Below are positions 23,925 through 34,905 of a stretch of DNA of 64,000 bases, in pieces. Every line of letters begins with the position of its first letter. Positions within the stretch are counted from its first letter, which is position 1. The position numbers were made by a program, and so were the translations under genes. The stretch is from Ipomoea triloba. Lineage: Eukaryota; Streptophyta; Magnoliopsida; Solanales; Convolvulaceae. Location of the stretch: NCBI RefSeq assembly GCF_003576645.1, contig NC_044922.1, positions 14,608,675 through 14,672,674 of the forward strand, written 5' to 3'. Under the pieces are notes generated by a model that had not been told where the DNA came from, made no database searches, and saw nothing but the letters and a program-made list of their open reading frames with translations.

Positions 23925-24032
23925 TATTAGGACTTATATGTTTGTGTTATACTAGGACTCTAGAGTAGCAGTCTTATATTATCTTTGTAATTATTCTCTG
24001 AACAATTCATGTCAGATTAATCAATCCTCATC
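23925..24032 (+). repeat. Copia 3' LTR
   Basis: It pairs with 20574-20681, preceded by the polypurine tract and followed by the target duplication GTACC (24033-24037). Confidence 0.93.
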
Positions 24033-24037
24033 GTACC

Positions 24038-25467
24038 CAAGCGTAAGTTGGTTTAATATATACGGTATTCTTTGCAAATAGGGATTTCGAAAATATCAAT
24101 TTGAGGATCCAAGTATGTCATACACAATATATAGACTCTTCCAGGGATCTCATTTTTAATTTGATGATAGCTCTTTCTCTGGTTTGCTTACTGCACAACC
24201 GGAACTATCTTTACAGTTCCGGTGATTCAATTCTAATGCACAATTCAATTTGAACCGAACCATGTTCACGCTTACTTCTGCACAACACCTAAGCCACAAA
24301 CCCATGCTCATTTGACTATCTCTAACGACACCGCCTGCAGTTACGTCACCTGGCTGTCCTCTCCTTCAAATTTTCACGTATACAATGTCGTCTATTACTT
24401 TTTCTAAACTTATCAAAATTCATTATAGCTGCTTTTTTCTTTAATTTTATTTATGGAAATCTTGATTACCAAGGAAGCTTTTTTATTCTTTTTTTTTTTT
24501 TTTTAAATCTCTCTAGTACGTGGTCTCAGCAAAAGGCAGTGTCTTTTACTTATTTCCGTACGTTGGATTTTCTAGTAGTGCTGTAGTGCGTATTGCTTTC
24601 ATGGATTCGTAGGTGCGTGCCTAGCAGTCAAATGATGAGAAACCATTCATTATTACATTAGGGTTTGGTTGAGCACTTATATACGATTATATGTATTATT
24701 TGACGTATGTCTTCAAGGCAGATTCAGAAATTATTTTGAGTGGGTACAAAGTTCAAATAAATTTAAAAATGTTCATAATAAAATATCAAATACTAATAAT
24801 ATGGTGCAAATATAAAATACATTATAAATTACTAAGTACAATACAATGTTTATTATGTTAAACTAGGGTATAGTTGGGGGCGGAGTCAGAAATATACTTG
24901 ATTGGGGTAAATTTTAAAGCATTTTGAAATGCTATAAAAAATATTTAGGACACTATATATAGGAAACATAATCAATTACATAAAATAGTTTGAATAGAAA
25001 AGACATTATAAACTATAAATCACATATAATCTCTATTGTTATTATATTCATAAATAAATTTCTAATCTTTTAGTTAGATCAACTTTAAGTTTTTCTAAAT
25101 TAATTCAAATACGATGAAATATAATATAAACTCGTATACTACATTGACTAAATGATTCATAAAAAATAGACTTAAAAATGTTTGTCATGATTAAATCAAA
25201 AATATATTTTATATCAATTAATTAATAATTTAAATAAGTATGATCACATATAACACATTATAAATCTCACAAATTAACATGCATTATAAATATAAGTAGT
25301 AACACATAACACATTATAAATCTCATAAATTAGCACACATTATAAATATATGTAATAATTCATTACAAATCCCTCTTGAGGAAGGGGCTAAAATAAATGT
25401 TCTAGGTGACATTTAACCTCAAGACATTTGAAATCAAATTTTAAGGAACAACCAACTAAGTTATTTA

Positions 25468-25505
<38 letters not shown>

Positions 25506-25959
25506 GGTGGGGTAGGGTGAGGGGGGCAACTACCGCATTGCCCCCCTCTAGATCCGCCCCATCCTCTTTGTTTAATTTGTCCCCTTTTATTATATATCTT
25601 ACTTTCAAATTTAAATAATTTAATACTCATATAAGTCATTCTCCATTTTCTCTCATACTTTTGAACCATTGATGATGTTTTTATTGGAGTCGAGACCACG
25701 ATAAACTAAGTATATATAAATGTAAAGAATAGGGTTAGAAAAATAATCATTTATTACCCAGGGCTCTAGGCCCATAACGGCCCAAAGGATTGGCCCAAGT
25801 AACAAATAAATAATAAAGGTTATACCTCAAGTAATGAACTAGAAATAATATTGCAATTGCTAGAAATCGAATTACGATCGTTGTGTTGAAAGTTAGGACA
25901 AGACACCACTAGGCATCTAGGCTAGCTAGGATGTAGTGAACCTAGGGATGATTTCTAAA
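24038..25959. other. Gene-free AT-rich DNA
   Basis: I see no gene. There is a small hairpin CCGGAACT...AGTTCCGG near 24199-24222 and repeated ACACATTATAAATCTCA / CATTATAAATATA units at about 25240-25350. A TA run (about 25470-25502) is followed by a G-rich patch GGGGTGGGGTAGGGTGAGGG (25504 onward). The open frames here are low-complexity. Confidence 0.6.
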
Positions 25960-26240
25960 GTACACTTCAAGTGTTAAAATGACGTAGCTTAAGTGTTAAA
26001 GTGACGCATATTAAGTGTTAATATGACGCATCTTCAGTGTTAAAAATAGAGCACCTTAAGTGTAGAACTTATGCACTTTAAGAGTTAAAATGACGCACCT
26101 TAAGTGTTAAATTAGCAAACCTTAAGCTTTGAAAATACACACCTTAAACTTTACAATTACGCACCTTAAGTGTTAAAATGACGCACATTAAACTTTGAAC
26201 ATATTCACCTTTAGCTTTAAATAATACGCAAAATTACCAT
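25960..26240. repeat. Degenerate minisatellite, GACGCACCTTAAGTGTTAAAAT unit
   Basis: About ten imperfect copies of a 22-28-bp unit built on (G)ACGCACCTTAAGTGTTAAAA. The same motif, in one or the other orientation, fills the TIR elements at 26.5-27.0 and 27.0-27.5 kb. TIRs for this array were not identified. Confidence 0.8.
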
Positions 26241-26254
26241 AATGCCACCGAATT

Positions 26255-26439
26255 GTTTTTTTTTTTCACCTGGGAGATCTTTCGTGTACTATTGACTTTG
26301 TTAAAATGTAGTATTTGTTCATAGCTACATTCTCAACCAAATGAAGCACAAAGAGCTAATATCGCATTCACTGAGGCTCGAACCCACCCACTCCCATGTG
26401 GGGTGCAACCGGGTACCATTAGACCACAAGGTCTTTGGC
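26255..26439 (-). mobile_element. tRNA-derived SINE, copy 1
   Basis: On the minus strand it starts GCCAAAGACCTTGTGGTCTA, with box A-like TGGTCTAATGGTA and box B GGTTCGAGCC. The body ends with CTACATTTTAACAAAGTC and a poly-A (poly-T at 26255-26266 on the plus strand). The same family occurs at 27.8, 32.4, 39.7, 50.6 and 56.4 kb. A target duplication was not clear. Confidence 0.75.
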
Positions 26440-26487
26440 CGCACCTAATCTCTTGTGTGTGTGTGTATGTGTGTGTGTGTGTGTGTG
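26440..26487. repeat. GT microsatellite
   Basis: A (GT)n run with a few A interruptions, between a SINE head and a TIR element. Confidence 0.85.
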
Positions 26488-26998
26488 TATAATTCAGTTC
26501 CCGTGCTGTTGGGTCTGTCTTATGAGGTTGTGTGGTTAATCTAACCCGTTGATCTTACTTAATTAAATCAACGTCTAGGATTGACAAAAAAAAAATGCAG
26601 TGACAATTTGGTAATTTTTACATCTAGGTCAAATTTAAGGTGAGTGGTTTCCTTCTTAAGGTGAGTGGTTTTTGTGCTTAAGGTGCGTGGGTTGTGTAGG
26701 TGTTAAATGTGAGTAGTTGTTGAAACTTAAGATGCGTCAACTTGAAGCTTAAGGTGCGCGGTTTTCCTTCTTATGGTGCGTAATTTGTATGCTTAAGGTG
26801 CTTGAATTGTTGAAACTTAAGGTTCTTAAGGTGCGTGACTTGTGTGCTTAAGATGCGTGGTTTGTGTACTCTAGGTGCATCATTTTAATGCTTAAGGTGT
26901 GTGTGGTTTGTGTACTTAAGGTGCGCCATTTTAATGCTTAAGGTGTGTGATTTTGTGTTAACCGCACAGGAAGCTATCTCCGGACCAACACTCATTAT
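26488..26998. mobile_element. TIR element with TTAAGGTGCG minisatellite core
   Basis: The left end (TATAATTCAGTTCCCGTG ... GGTTGTGTGGTTAA) and right end (TTAACCGCACAGGAAGC ... CAACACTCATTATA) are imperfect inverted repeats. Between them are about 15 degenerate copies of GCTTAAGGTGCGTGGTTTGTG. No coding capacity, so it is non-autonomous. Boundaries are good to about 10 bp. Confidence 0.6.
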
Positions 26999-27012
26999 AT
27001 ATATATATATAT

Positions 27013-27521
27013 GGAAGGGTTCAAGTGGGGGTATATCTTCCCGTGCGGTGGTGCGATACTCGCCATAAGCATTAAAACGACGCACCTTAAGTACACAAAT
27101 CACGCACCTTAATTGAGCTAAAAACATAAATCACGCACCTAAAGTTTTTAAATGGCGCACCTTCAGTTGAGAATACACTGCGCACCTTAAATACACAACC
27201 ATGCACCTTAAGTACACAAGTCACGTAACTTAATAACACAAACCACGCACCTAAGGTTATAAAATGACGTACCATAAGTTTCAACAACTCACGCGCCTTA
27301 AGCATACATATCACGTACCTTAAGAAAGAAAACAACGCACATTAAGAAAGGAAAATCACGCACCTTAAACTTGAGGTTCACGCACCATAAGCTTTAACAC
27401 TCACGTACCTTAAGCATACAAATCACGTACTGTAAGAAAGAAAATCACACACCTTAAAAATAATTATGCACCTAAAGCCACCGCACAAACGCACAAGAAA
27501 CACCCCACTGGACAAGAACTT

Positions 27522-27525
<4 letters not shown>
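27013..27525. mobile_element. TIR element with CACGCACCTTAAG minisatellite core
   Basis: The left end GGGTTCAAGTGGGGGTATAT ... CCGTGCGGTGGTGCG matches inverted the right end CCACCGCACAAACGCACAAG ... CACCCCACTGGACAAGAAC. The inside is about 18 degenerate copies of a 20-25-bp unit, CACGCACCTTAAGYAYACAAAT, in the opposite orientation to the neighbouring element. It adjoins a CT/TA microsatellite at 27524-27594. Confidence 0.65.

Positions 27526-27594
<69 letters not shown>
27524..27594. repeat. (CT)n-(TA)n compound microsatellite
   Basis: Long uninterrupted CT repeats pass directly into TA repeats. It yields a spurious open frame of Leu-Ser then Tyr-Ile repeats. Confidence 0.95.
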
Positions 27595-27597
<3 letters not shown>

Positions 27598-27786
27598 ACA
27601 AAATCTCATGCTAGAACAAGGAATATATATGCATATCCGTGTTACGTCATACAAGATTTATTTATAGTTATATATTTAATTTGTACCCAACTAAGCAAAC
27701 CATTATTGATAAAATATTAAATGGACAAGACCTACGCATTGAATATCATATCATTTATTTTGATGAACTAAAGGGGAAAATTTAAT

Positions 27787-28420
27787 GCCAAAGACCTTGT
27801 GGTCAAGTGGCACCCGGTGTCTCGGTTAACACTCCCACATGGATGATGAGAACCCGATAATGGGAGTGGGTTCGAGCCTTATGGGTTGTTTGGTTCACGG
27901 AATAGGTAGGGAATGGCATAGCATTCCCAGTAATAACCTATTTCGTTGTTTGGTTCGCATTTGTATTCCCTGGGAATGAGCTATTACCCTTGCAAGGGCC
28001 CCCTTGGTATTAACCTATTCCTGAGATGTCAGGAATAGGTATTTTATTATAATTTCTTTTTTACCCTTTTTTAAAGCTAAAATTTTTTACGCTCATTTTT
28101 ACAGATTGAATTCATCGCATCACCCTGATTTTAATTATATAATAATTATTGCGGCTGCGGCACCCCGCCGCAGCCGCAACAGCATATATATATACACACA
28201 CACACACTATATTATTTATATATAAAAATTTGTAACAAAGAGCAATTAAGGCTCCTTAAATGATGGAGCTTTTGGCTCTTTAAGGCATCATCATCCTGTT
28301 GTTAATTATAAAATAGAAGCAATGATTATCTTATATAGATCAGAAAAGCTCAAATGTGGGATCAAAAACTCTCATTTGTGTGTTTTTTTTAAAATAATTA
28401 TTTATATATAAATTTGTTTT

Positions 28421-28462
<42 letters not shown>

Positions 28463-28551
28463 CTTTTTTCTTATTATTGTTATTAATATTATTATAAGTT
28501 TTATATTTTATTATTACATAATAATAATAATAATATTAATATTAATAATAA

Positions 28552-28599
<48 letters not shown>

Positions 28600-28860
28600 T
28601 ACTACTACTACATAAGGGTATTTATGTCTTTTAAAATATATTTCATTTCTAATCCTTAAACCAACCAAACACTATAATATAATTCCTAAAGTCTATTCCT
28701 TCCGTGAACCAAACAACAGAATACAATTTCTATTCTATTCCTTGCCTATTCCATTCCTTATGGAATAACATTCCTCTTACCTCAAAATTCATTCCGTGAA
28801 CCAAACGTGCTGTTAGTGAAATATGACTAATTATTACATAATTAAAAATAAATAAAGTTG
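27787..28860 (+). mobile_element. SINE copy 2, split by a MITE
   Basis: The head is GCCAAAGACCTTGTGGTCAA with box A TGGTCAAGTGGC and box B GGTTCGAGCC (about 27870-27879). The element stops at TTA 27879-27881 and resumes at TTA 28813-28815 with GTGAAATATGACT. In the copy at 39.7 kb the corresponding sequence runs GAGCCTTAGTGCAGGCGATA without interruption. The 3' part is AT-rich and diverged. Confidence 0.7.
27882..28812. mobile_element. Tourist/Harbinger-like MITE, 931 bp
   Basis: The TIRs are TGGGTTGTTTGGTTCACGGA and, inverted, CAGCACGTTTGGTTCACGGA. The target duplication is TTA at 27879-27881 and 28813-28815. GTTTGGTT-type ends and a TTA duplication are typical of PIF/Harbinger-derived Tourist MITEs. 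Further inverted pieces (GGAATAGGTAGGGAATGG and CCTATTCCATTCC) extend the TIRs. The centre contains (ATT)n and (AAT)n microsatellites at 28424-28460 and 28520-28600. Confidence 0.8.
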
Positions 28861-28984
28861 AATCTTCACTATTTTTTTTTAGAATCATCTCCACTATTAA
28901 TTATTAGATGTGATGCGATAGTAAGTGTTTGATTCTGATAATTATATCATTAAGGGCTACTCAACCATGTAAACATTACGCATT

Positions 28985-29290
28985 TGTTACTAGCTAGTGG
29001 TAAGCACTTCATTTGACAATTACTGGTTCAAATGCGGACAAACCTTCCGGTACAGTCATGCGGATTGCACCATTAAGTATGTATAAATGTACCAAAACAT
29101 ATCTAAAAATGCACCAGGGTATAAATACACAATGCACCACAAAAATATACAATCCTGAAACATGCGACCATGCACCTTTAAATTTGCATAAATACACCAC
29201 TATCTACTTAAAAATGTATCAAGATAAAATGTACAAATGCACCACACCATAACATCGCCATTGATTGAAAGGAAACCCCCAGGTAATGCT
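28985..29290. mobile_element. Possible TIR-minisatellite element with AATGCACCA units
   Basis: One end (GGTTCAAATGCGGACAAACC ... GTCATGCGGATTGCACC) resembles the ends of the elements at 41.6 and 43.7 kb. Behind it are about eight copies of a unit like AAATGYACCANNNTATAAAT. The other end is not clear. Confidence 0.45.
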
Positions 29291-29299
29291 ATAGTGCGT

Positions 29300-31570
29300 A
29301 AATTACGCACCCCAACGATTCTTGTCCAAGACAAACGATGTATTAGGTTGTCTTCTTCAGGTTAAAATATGTATACTTTTGGTGGAGGCTGGAGCAGCGG
29401 GGCGGGATTTTTGGAGGACTGGAGAGTAGAGGAGTGCTATATATAAACTTTGTCTGCAGACAAACATTTGTGGGTGTTCCAACGCCGCAACTAATATTCA
29501 TTTAATACATCCTTCACTTTCGCAACAAATATATTAAATTAGCAACTCAATTCGTCACAGTAGTAAAATTTTAGTAAAGTTTAAGAAGAAAAATCATAAA
29601 TCAAACCTCACTAATTATACAGTGTGAAAACAATTTCTCAAAATGCAAAGGTCTAACTTTTGTGAAGATATATATTAAATTCCCTCTTTAGGATATGAAG
29701 ATTATCCTTTGTTTAAAAACTGGGTCCTACTTGGTGTCCAGCTGCAAAGAAAATCTGTCTCACTAGACTACTAGAAATGTAAAAAAAGACAAGTTTAGCA
29801 TGTATAATTAAAATTATATTCGAGACTTCGCTACATTTTTTAAAAAATTGGAAGTCAAGTCCAGCCACACAATTTTATAATGATATGATGATAAACATTT
29901 CACAATCGAATATATAGTATAAGAAAACTCAATATTGCATCATTTTATAATATATAAATATAAATATATTAGTTAAATTTGTGATATTATAATTATATTG
30001 TATATATAATATAAAAGTAAAACTAAAATTGAAAGTTTCTCGAACCAAGTGTTTGAATATTTGAATTTGATTCAATCCGTTAGTTAAACTATTTAAGTAT
30101 TACTTGATTATAATTTGATTTAATGTGAATATTTATCGAGTTAATTTCTATAATGACTTAGTTCGTAGTGCTTTCACCCGTAGCTATGTCTTACCGACTA
30201 ATCATTGTATAGTGAATCATGGTCCATATTGTAAAATCAGCTAATAATATAAAAGTTTATTTTCAATATACTGAATGTTCATTTCTAGTGTACTGAATAT
30301 TTATTTTGGAAGTTCATTTTTAGTTTATTGAATGTTATTTTAAGAATACAAGATGAAAATTCAATACATTAAAAACTAATAGTATACTAAATATGATAAT
30401 CCTTAATGATAATTGAAATGCCAAATATTAATTTAAAGAGTCTCACATATATTTAATTATTGATTTCCCCATCTCATCATGGTTGCCTTCTTAATCTCTA
30501 GGACGAAGGTGGTTAGACCACCTTCTTTAGTTCTAAAATAAAGGTAGGGAAATCTAGACCATTGTTGTCATCCCTATTTCACAACTATATTTGTCTAATA
30601 TGTTTTTTTTTTTTTTTTTGCAAAGTTGTCCAATTTATTATATTAAATCATTATCAAGGGTGGAACCAAGATTAGATGGTGCGAGGACTAACTATCGTTA
30701 AGTATGGATAATAAAATATGTTAATAATATCCGTGCATTTTATGTACACAAATAGTTATTTTATGCATATTAACAATAAACATTCAATCTTTTTTTATAT
30801 TATTCTGTACATATTCAAATAATGAACATTACGTATAAAGATAATAAATCATATGTATAAAAATAGTGTACTCTTATACATAAAATAATGTACTTTATAT
30901 ATATAAATAATGTATCTTATGCATAATTCATTTAATTAGTTGTCTGAACCATAGTTCACTTAATAAACATGGATAGTATTAGCTATGGACAAAACTACAA
31001 AAGGGCGAGTTGCAACTAGCAAATATTAGAATGGATGGGGCAAATATTCTAAGCAAGGGGCCCAAAAATTTTAGTATTATAATATTTGTAAATAAAATAA
31101 AATTAGAGGGATTAGCTAGAGATTTTTCTATTTTTGTTTTTGTTTTTTTTAGGGAGGGCCGCCCTCTCCATATACACGCACGCCTCCGACCCTCGATTCA
31201 GTGATTAGAATGATACCTGGGAAAAGAATGATTAGAATTATACTTTTTTTATTAAAATTAATGTAAAGGGGTTAACTTGAGATTGTTTTATATATTAGAT
31301 TCGACCATATTACACCATATTAATCTTAAAGTTTCAAAATTTCTGCTTAAGATCTAAAGATAAATTGTAAGTCGCCCTATCAGTTCTCAGGTTATTCTCA
31401 CCTCTTGCATGTATGTTGTACACTGTGTATAAGGGGTTTTTAACACATCTCTGATCGTTCAAGGTCTCTAAATGAACCCTAGGATTCGCAATAAAATTAT
31501 GAGCAAGACCTTAGGTGATCTGTCGAACCAATTGAACTAATCCCGCAGAGTAACTAGAGATACTTTAAAA
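29300..31570. other. Gene-free AT-rich DNA
   Basis: No convincing gene. Two low-complexity tandem patches are visible: about 30240-30400 (GTTCATTTNTAGTNTACTGAAT) and about 30730-30930 (TTATGCATAT/AATAATGTACTTT). A short poly-T lies at 30604-30620. Confidence 0.6.
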
Positions 31571-31580
31571 AAAAAAAGAG

Positions 31581-31970
31581 TTTATTACCGAAATGGTCCT
31601 TCGACTATTGTGAAATTATCAATTTGGCCCTCAACAATTTTTCTTGCCCAATTAAGTCCTCAACTTTAAAAATTTTAACCATTTTGGTCCTCCATTTATT
31701 TTACCATTTGATGTCCGTTAAATCGGGACCAAATTGGTAATTTCACTCTAGTCAATGGACCATTTTGGTAATTAATTTTTGACTAAAATAGCCCCTTGAC
31801 TATAGTGAAATTACCAATTTGATCCCGATTTGACGGATAACAAAAGGTAAAATAGACGAATGACCAAAATGGTTAAAATTTTTAAAGTTGAAGACTTAAT
31901 TTGGCAAGAAAAATTGTCGAGGACTAAATTGGTAATTTCACAATAGTCGATGGACCATTTCGGTAATAAA
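31581..31970. mobile_element. Foldback MITE, TTTATTACCGAAATGGTCC ends
   Basis: Almost the whole element is an inverted repeat: TTTATTACCGAAATGGTCCT ... and its complement at 31950-31970, with arms near 180 bp. The ends with TACCGAAATGGTCC resemble Mutator-like MITEs. A clean 9-bp target duplication was not seen. Confidence 0.75.
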
Positions 31971-32146
31971 TTATTAATGTATAAAGGTTTTGTAAATCTA
32001 TTTTGATTGGTTGAATGATGAGGGATTGAAAAAAAAATTATTTGGAATTTTAATTTAATAAATTAATACTTTTCTCAAATTATTTTTAACTTAAATTTGT
32101 TTAAAATTTTCTTTTTGTACAAATAAAAGTAATGTATAAAAAATAG

Positions 32147-32700
32147 CAAATTTTACTTTTAGTCCCCAACTATTGTAACATTTCACATTTAGTCTTATTT
32201 TTTAATGCTTTCACATTACATCTTTGACTTTTATTTGCTTGCCACAATTAGTCATCTGTTTAAATTAAAATTTTATCTTTTCACCATTTAATAAAAAGTT
32301 CTAATATGTAATTTTATCATTCAAACCTCTTTGTCACAACATGCAGCTTCTCTCTCTCTCTCTTGTATTGAATGATTAAATTACATATTAGCTAGCCATA
32401 TTTATTAAATGATAAAATACAAAAAATTTAAAAGGATGGCTAATTTTTTTTTTGAGTACTACTGACTCTGTTACAATGTAGTATCTGTTCATAGCTACTT
32501 TTTCAACCTACTGCAGCACAAAGAGTCAACAGTTGCCTCAGACCACACGGGACACCGGGTGCCACTAGACCACACGGTCTTTGGCAAGGATGGCTAATTG
32601 TGCCAAGGAAAAGAAAGTCAAGTATGTAATGTGGCAAAATTAAAATACAATGACTAAGTGTGGCAATGCAACAATAATCAATAACTAAAAGTGAAATTTG
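32147..32700. mobile_element. Foldback MITE containing a SINE
   Basis: CAAATTTTACTTTTAGTC at the left matches inverted GACTAAAAGTGAAATTTG-like sequence at the right (…ACTAAAAGTGAAATTTG), with similarity for about 110 bp inward (TTGCCACAATTAGTCAT against ATGACTAAGTGTGGCAA). The SINE at 32446-32585 interrupts it, so the MITE is older. A (CT)n run lies near 32349-32363. Confidence 0.7.
32446..32585 (-). mobile_element. tRNA-derived SINE, copy 3, with 14-bp target duplication
   Basis: Target duplication AAGGATGGCTAATT lies at 32432-32445 and 32586-32599. The body on the minus strand begins GCCAAAGACCGTGTGGTCTA and ends in poly-A (plus-strand T run at 32446-32453). The box B region is largely missing (only CCTCAGACCAC remains), so this copy carries a small internal deletion. 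Confidence 0.85.
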
Positions 32701-32704
32701 TTCT

Positions 32705-33382
32705 ATAAAAATACGGAGTATATCATTAAAAAGTTCTAATTGAGACCATTTAAAAAAGTTACACCCATATTGATATTTTATTTGGACTAAATATTGATAT
32801 TTTTTAATTAACCTACAATTACATTAAAGGGGAATTAGTTCACAAAATATTAGATTACTTTAGCAACATAATCGAAATGTTAGATAGATGGGATTATTAT
32901 ACTTTTACTAAAGAATGAGCAAAAAAAGAGAGAAAATTTTAGGTTAATTCAGTGAAATCTTAAATAGCCTAAGAAAATTTAAGGAATCACATTTCGTCAA
33001 GACAAAGGAAAATGTTGATATGATAGACATAAGTAGAGCGATTGAAACAAGCTTTGCTTGTCGAGCTAGCCCACCCCTCCCCCTATATAGGTAGGGGGCG
33101 GGTTTCAATTTTCACTATTGTTGAATATTTTAAAATTTAATTAATTTAGTAATGTTTAATTAAATATTGTTTATGCATCATATTATTTTTATAGTGTTGT
33201 ATGCAGTGGATATTGGACTAGTAAGAGCCTGAAGAAATTTACGATTTACTTTCATTGATGGTAGCAAATTAGCAATGAAATTAGAATATTATATATTAGA
33301 ATATTATATTAATATATTAGCTAGAATATTACTATAGGTTAGACAATAAAAACATACCATCAATACCATGTATCCAAAAAAA
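32705..33382. other. Gene-free AT-rich DNA
   Basis: No gene seen. A short GC-rich patch CCCACCCCTCCCCCTATATA lies at about 33070-33090. Confidence 0.5.
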
Positions 33383-34447
33383 TTGGATCGTTATATCGTG
33401 GACTATAGTCCCAATGCACTGTGGACCCTGATCCGAAACAACGTCATTTAACTAAGTAATGGTGAGTTGACGCGCGATGAACCGTTCCGTCTGTCAAATT
33501 CCCGTTATGTGTAATTCTATATATTCTATTGAGTGTTTATGTGTATTCTATTATACAGTTATGTACATTGGTAATTTAAATGCCATAATTATGTGCATTA
33601 TTGGTTTCATATACCGCAATAACATTAAGTATAAAAAAAATTAGATCATTAATGTACAGAAGTATATAAAAGAATACATATATCATTCAATAGAATACAC
33701 GCAATCAATAGCCTAAGTATTAGCATTACTAGTTCATAAGGTATGGTACTCGAAATCAATAATGTACAGAATTATATACTAGAATACACAGAATCATATA
33801 CCAGAATTCACAGAATTTATGATAGAATATACAAAATTATTAGCCTAAGTATTATCTCTGCTGTTTCATGAGGCATGGTATTGGAAATCAATAATGTACA
33901 AAATTACATACTAGAATACATAGAATTAATTAAAAGGATATACAGAATATACACCTAAGTATTATCTCTTATGTTCCATGAGGTATGGTATTGGAAATCA
34001 ATAACGTACAGAATTAAATACTAGAATACACATAATCAATGACTAGAACACAGAATGTAACAACTGAGTGCACAGAACTCATCTTATAAGTTAAGGCCGA
34101 ACGGGAAATGGAAAAGTCGTTAATTAAAGTATCCAAAATACACAGAATCAATAAAAAGGATACACAGAATATAAGCCAAAATATTATCTCTTATGTTCCA
34201 TGAGATAAGGTATTGAAAATCAATAATGTACAGAATTACATACTAGAATATACAGAACCAATGACTAGAATACACATAATCAATGACTAGAATACACAGA
34301 ATGTCACAACATAATGCACAGAACTCATCTTATAAGTTTAGGCCGAACGAAAAATAGAAAAGCCGTTAATTAAAAGAACCAAAATGACGTCGTTTTGGAT
34401 CGGGGTGCACAATTCATTGTGCATCCTGATCCATGATATAAATTCCA
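33383..34447. mobile_element. Palindrome-core TIR element A (AATACACAGAAT array)
   Basis: The left end (TTATATCGTGGACTATAGTC, CAATGCACTGTGGACCCTG, then GAAACAACGTCATTT) and the right end (AAAATGACGTCGTTTTGGAT, then CAATTCATTGTGCATCC and CATGATATAA) are inverted repeats of about 60 bp. The interior is a degenerate array of CTAGAATACACAGAATCAAT-like units plus longer repeats around GTATGGTATTGGAAATCAAT (four copies). No coding capacity. Confidence 0.7.
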
Positions 34448-34471
34448 AAAACAAAAAAAAAACAAAAAACA

Positions 34472-34503
<32 letters not shown>

Positions 34504-34504
34504 T

Positions 34505-34815
34505 TGGTGGGGTGTGTTGAAAGGAAACTGCAGTTGCGCGGAACAGAGGTCATTTCATCCGTCTGTAAATGCAGTTGTGTTGAACTGATACTGCAGTTAT
34601 GTTGAACGGATACTACAGTTGTGTTGAATGGATACTACAATTGTGTTGAATGAATGAACGACCTCTGTTCCGCGTAACACCAGTTCCCTTTCAACACAAC
34701 CGCAGTATCTTTATAACACAACTACAGTATCCGTTCAACACAACTGCAGTATCAGCCATGATCACGGTTCACAATGCATTGTGGACCATGATCCACCATA
34801 TAATTTGCGGTAAAA
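34505..34815. mobile_element. Palindrome-core TIR element B (CTGCAGTTGTGTTGAAC array)
   Basis: The first half has about five copies of a 21-23-bp unit (TACTGCAGTTGTGTTGAACTG). The second half (34655-34755) has the unit inverted (CAACACAACTGCAGTATC). The right end carries TTCACAATGCATTGTGGACC and CACCATATAATTTGCGG. The left TIR was not found; it may have been lost where the element meets element A. Confidence 0.6.
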
Positions 34816-34905
34816 GTGATAGACTGATCTGATTCATCCATTTTGGTAGATCAATGGTTGGGGTTGATAAATAAGGGAAAAATAGTAGAGTTAGCTTTAT
34901 AAATA

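Larger units (their letters stand above)
20574..24032 (+). mobile_element. Copia LTR retrotransposon, internally deleted, 108-bp LTRs
   Basis: The LTRs at 20574-20681 and 23925-24032 are each 108 bp and differ at two positions only. The element is flanked by GTACC at 20569-20573 and 24033-24037, a 5-bp target duplication. A primer-binding site TGGTATCAG (20682-20690, matching initiator Met-tRNA) follows the 5' LTR directly, and a polypurine tract GAGGGGGAG (23916-23924) precedes the 3' LTR. Protein order is gag, zinc knuckle, protease, integrase, reverse transcriptase, RNase H, the Copia order. At 3.46 kb it is shorter than an intact Copia (about 5 kb), because parts of integrase and reverse transcriptase are missing. 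The LTR ends are TA...TC, not the usual TG...CA. Confidence 0.93.

Noticed and set aside
25960..27480. CRISPR-like regular repeats
   Set aside because: Units are degenerate and directly adjacent, with no unique spacers; the context is a plant genome with transposon ends.
28419..28634. Tyr/Ile/Leu-rich frame
   Set aside because: It is a translation of ATT microsatellites within the MITE.
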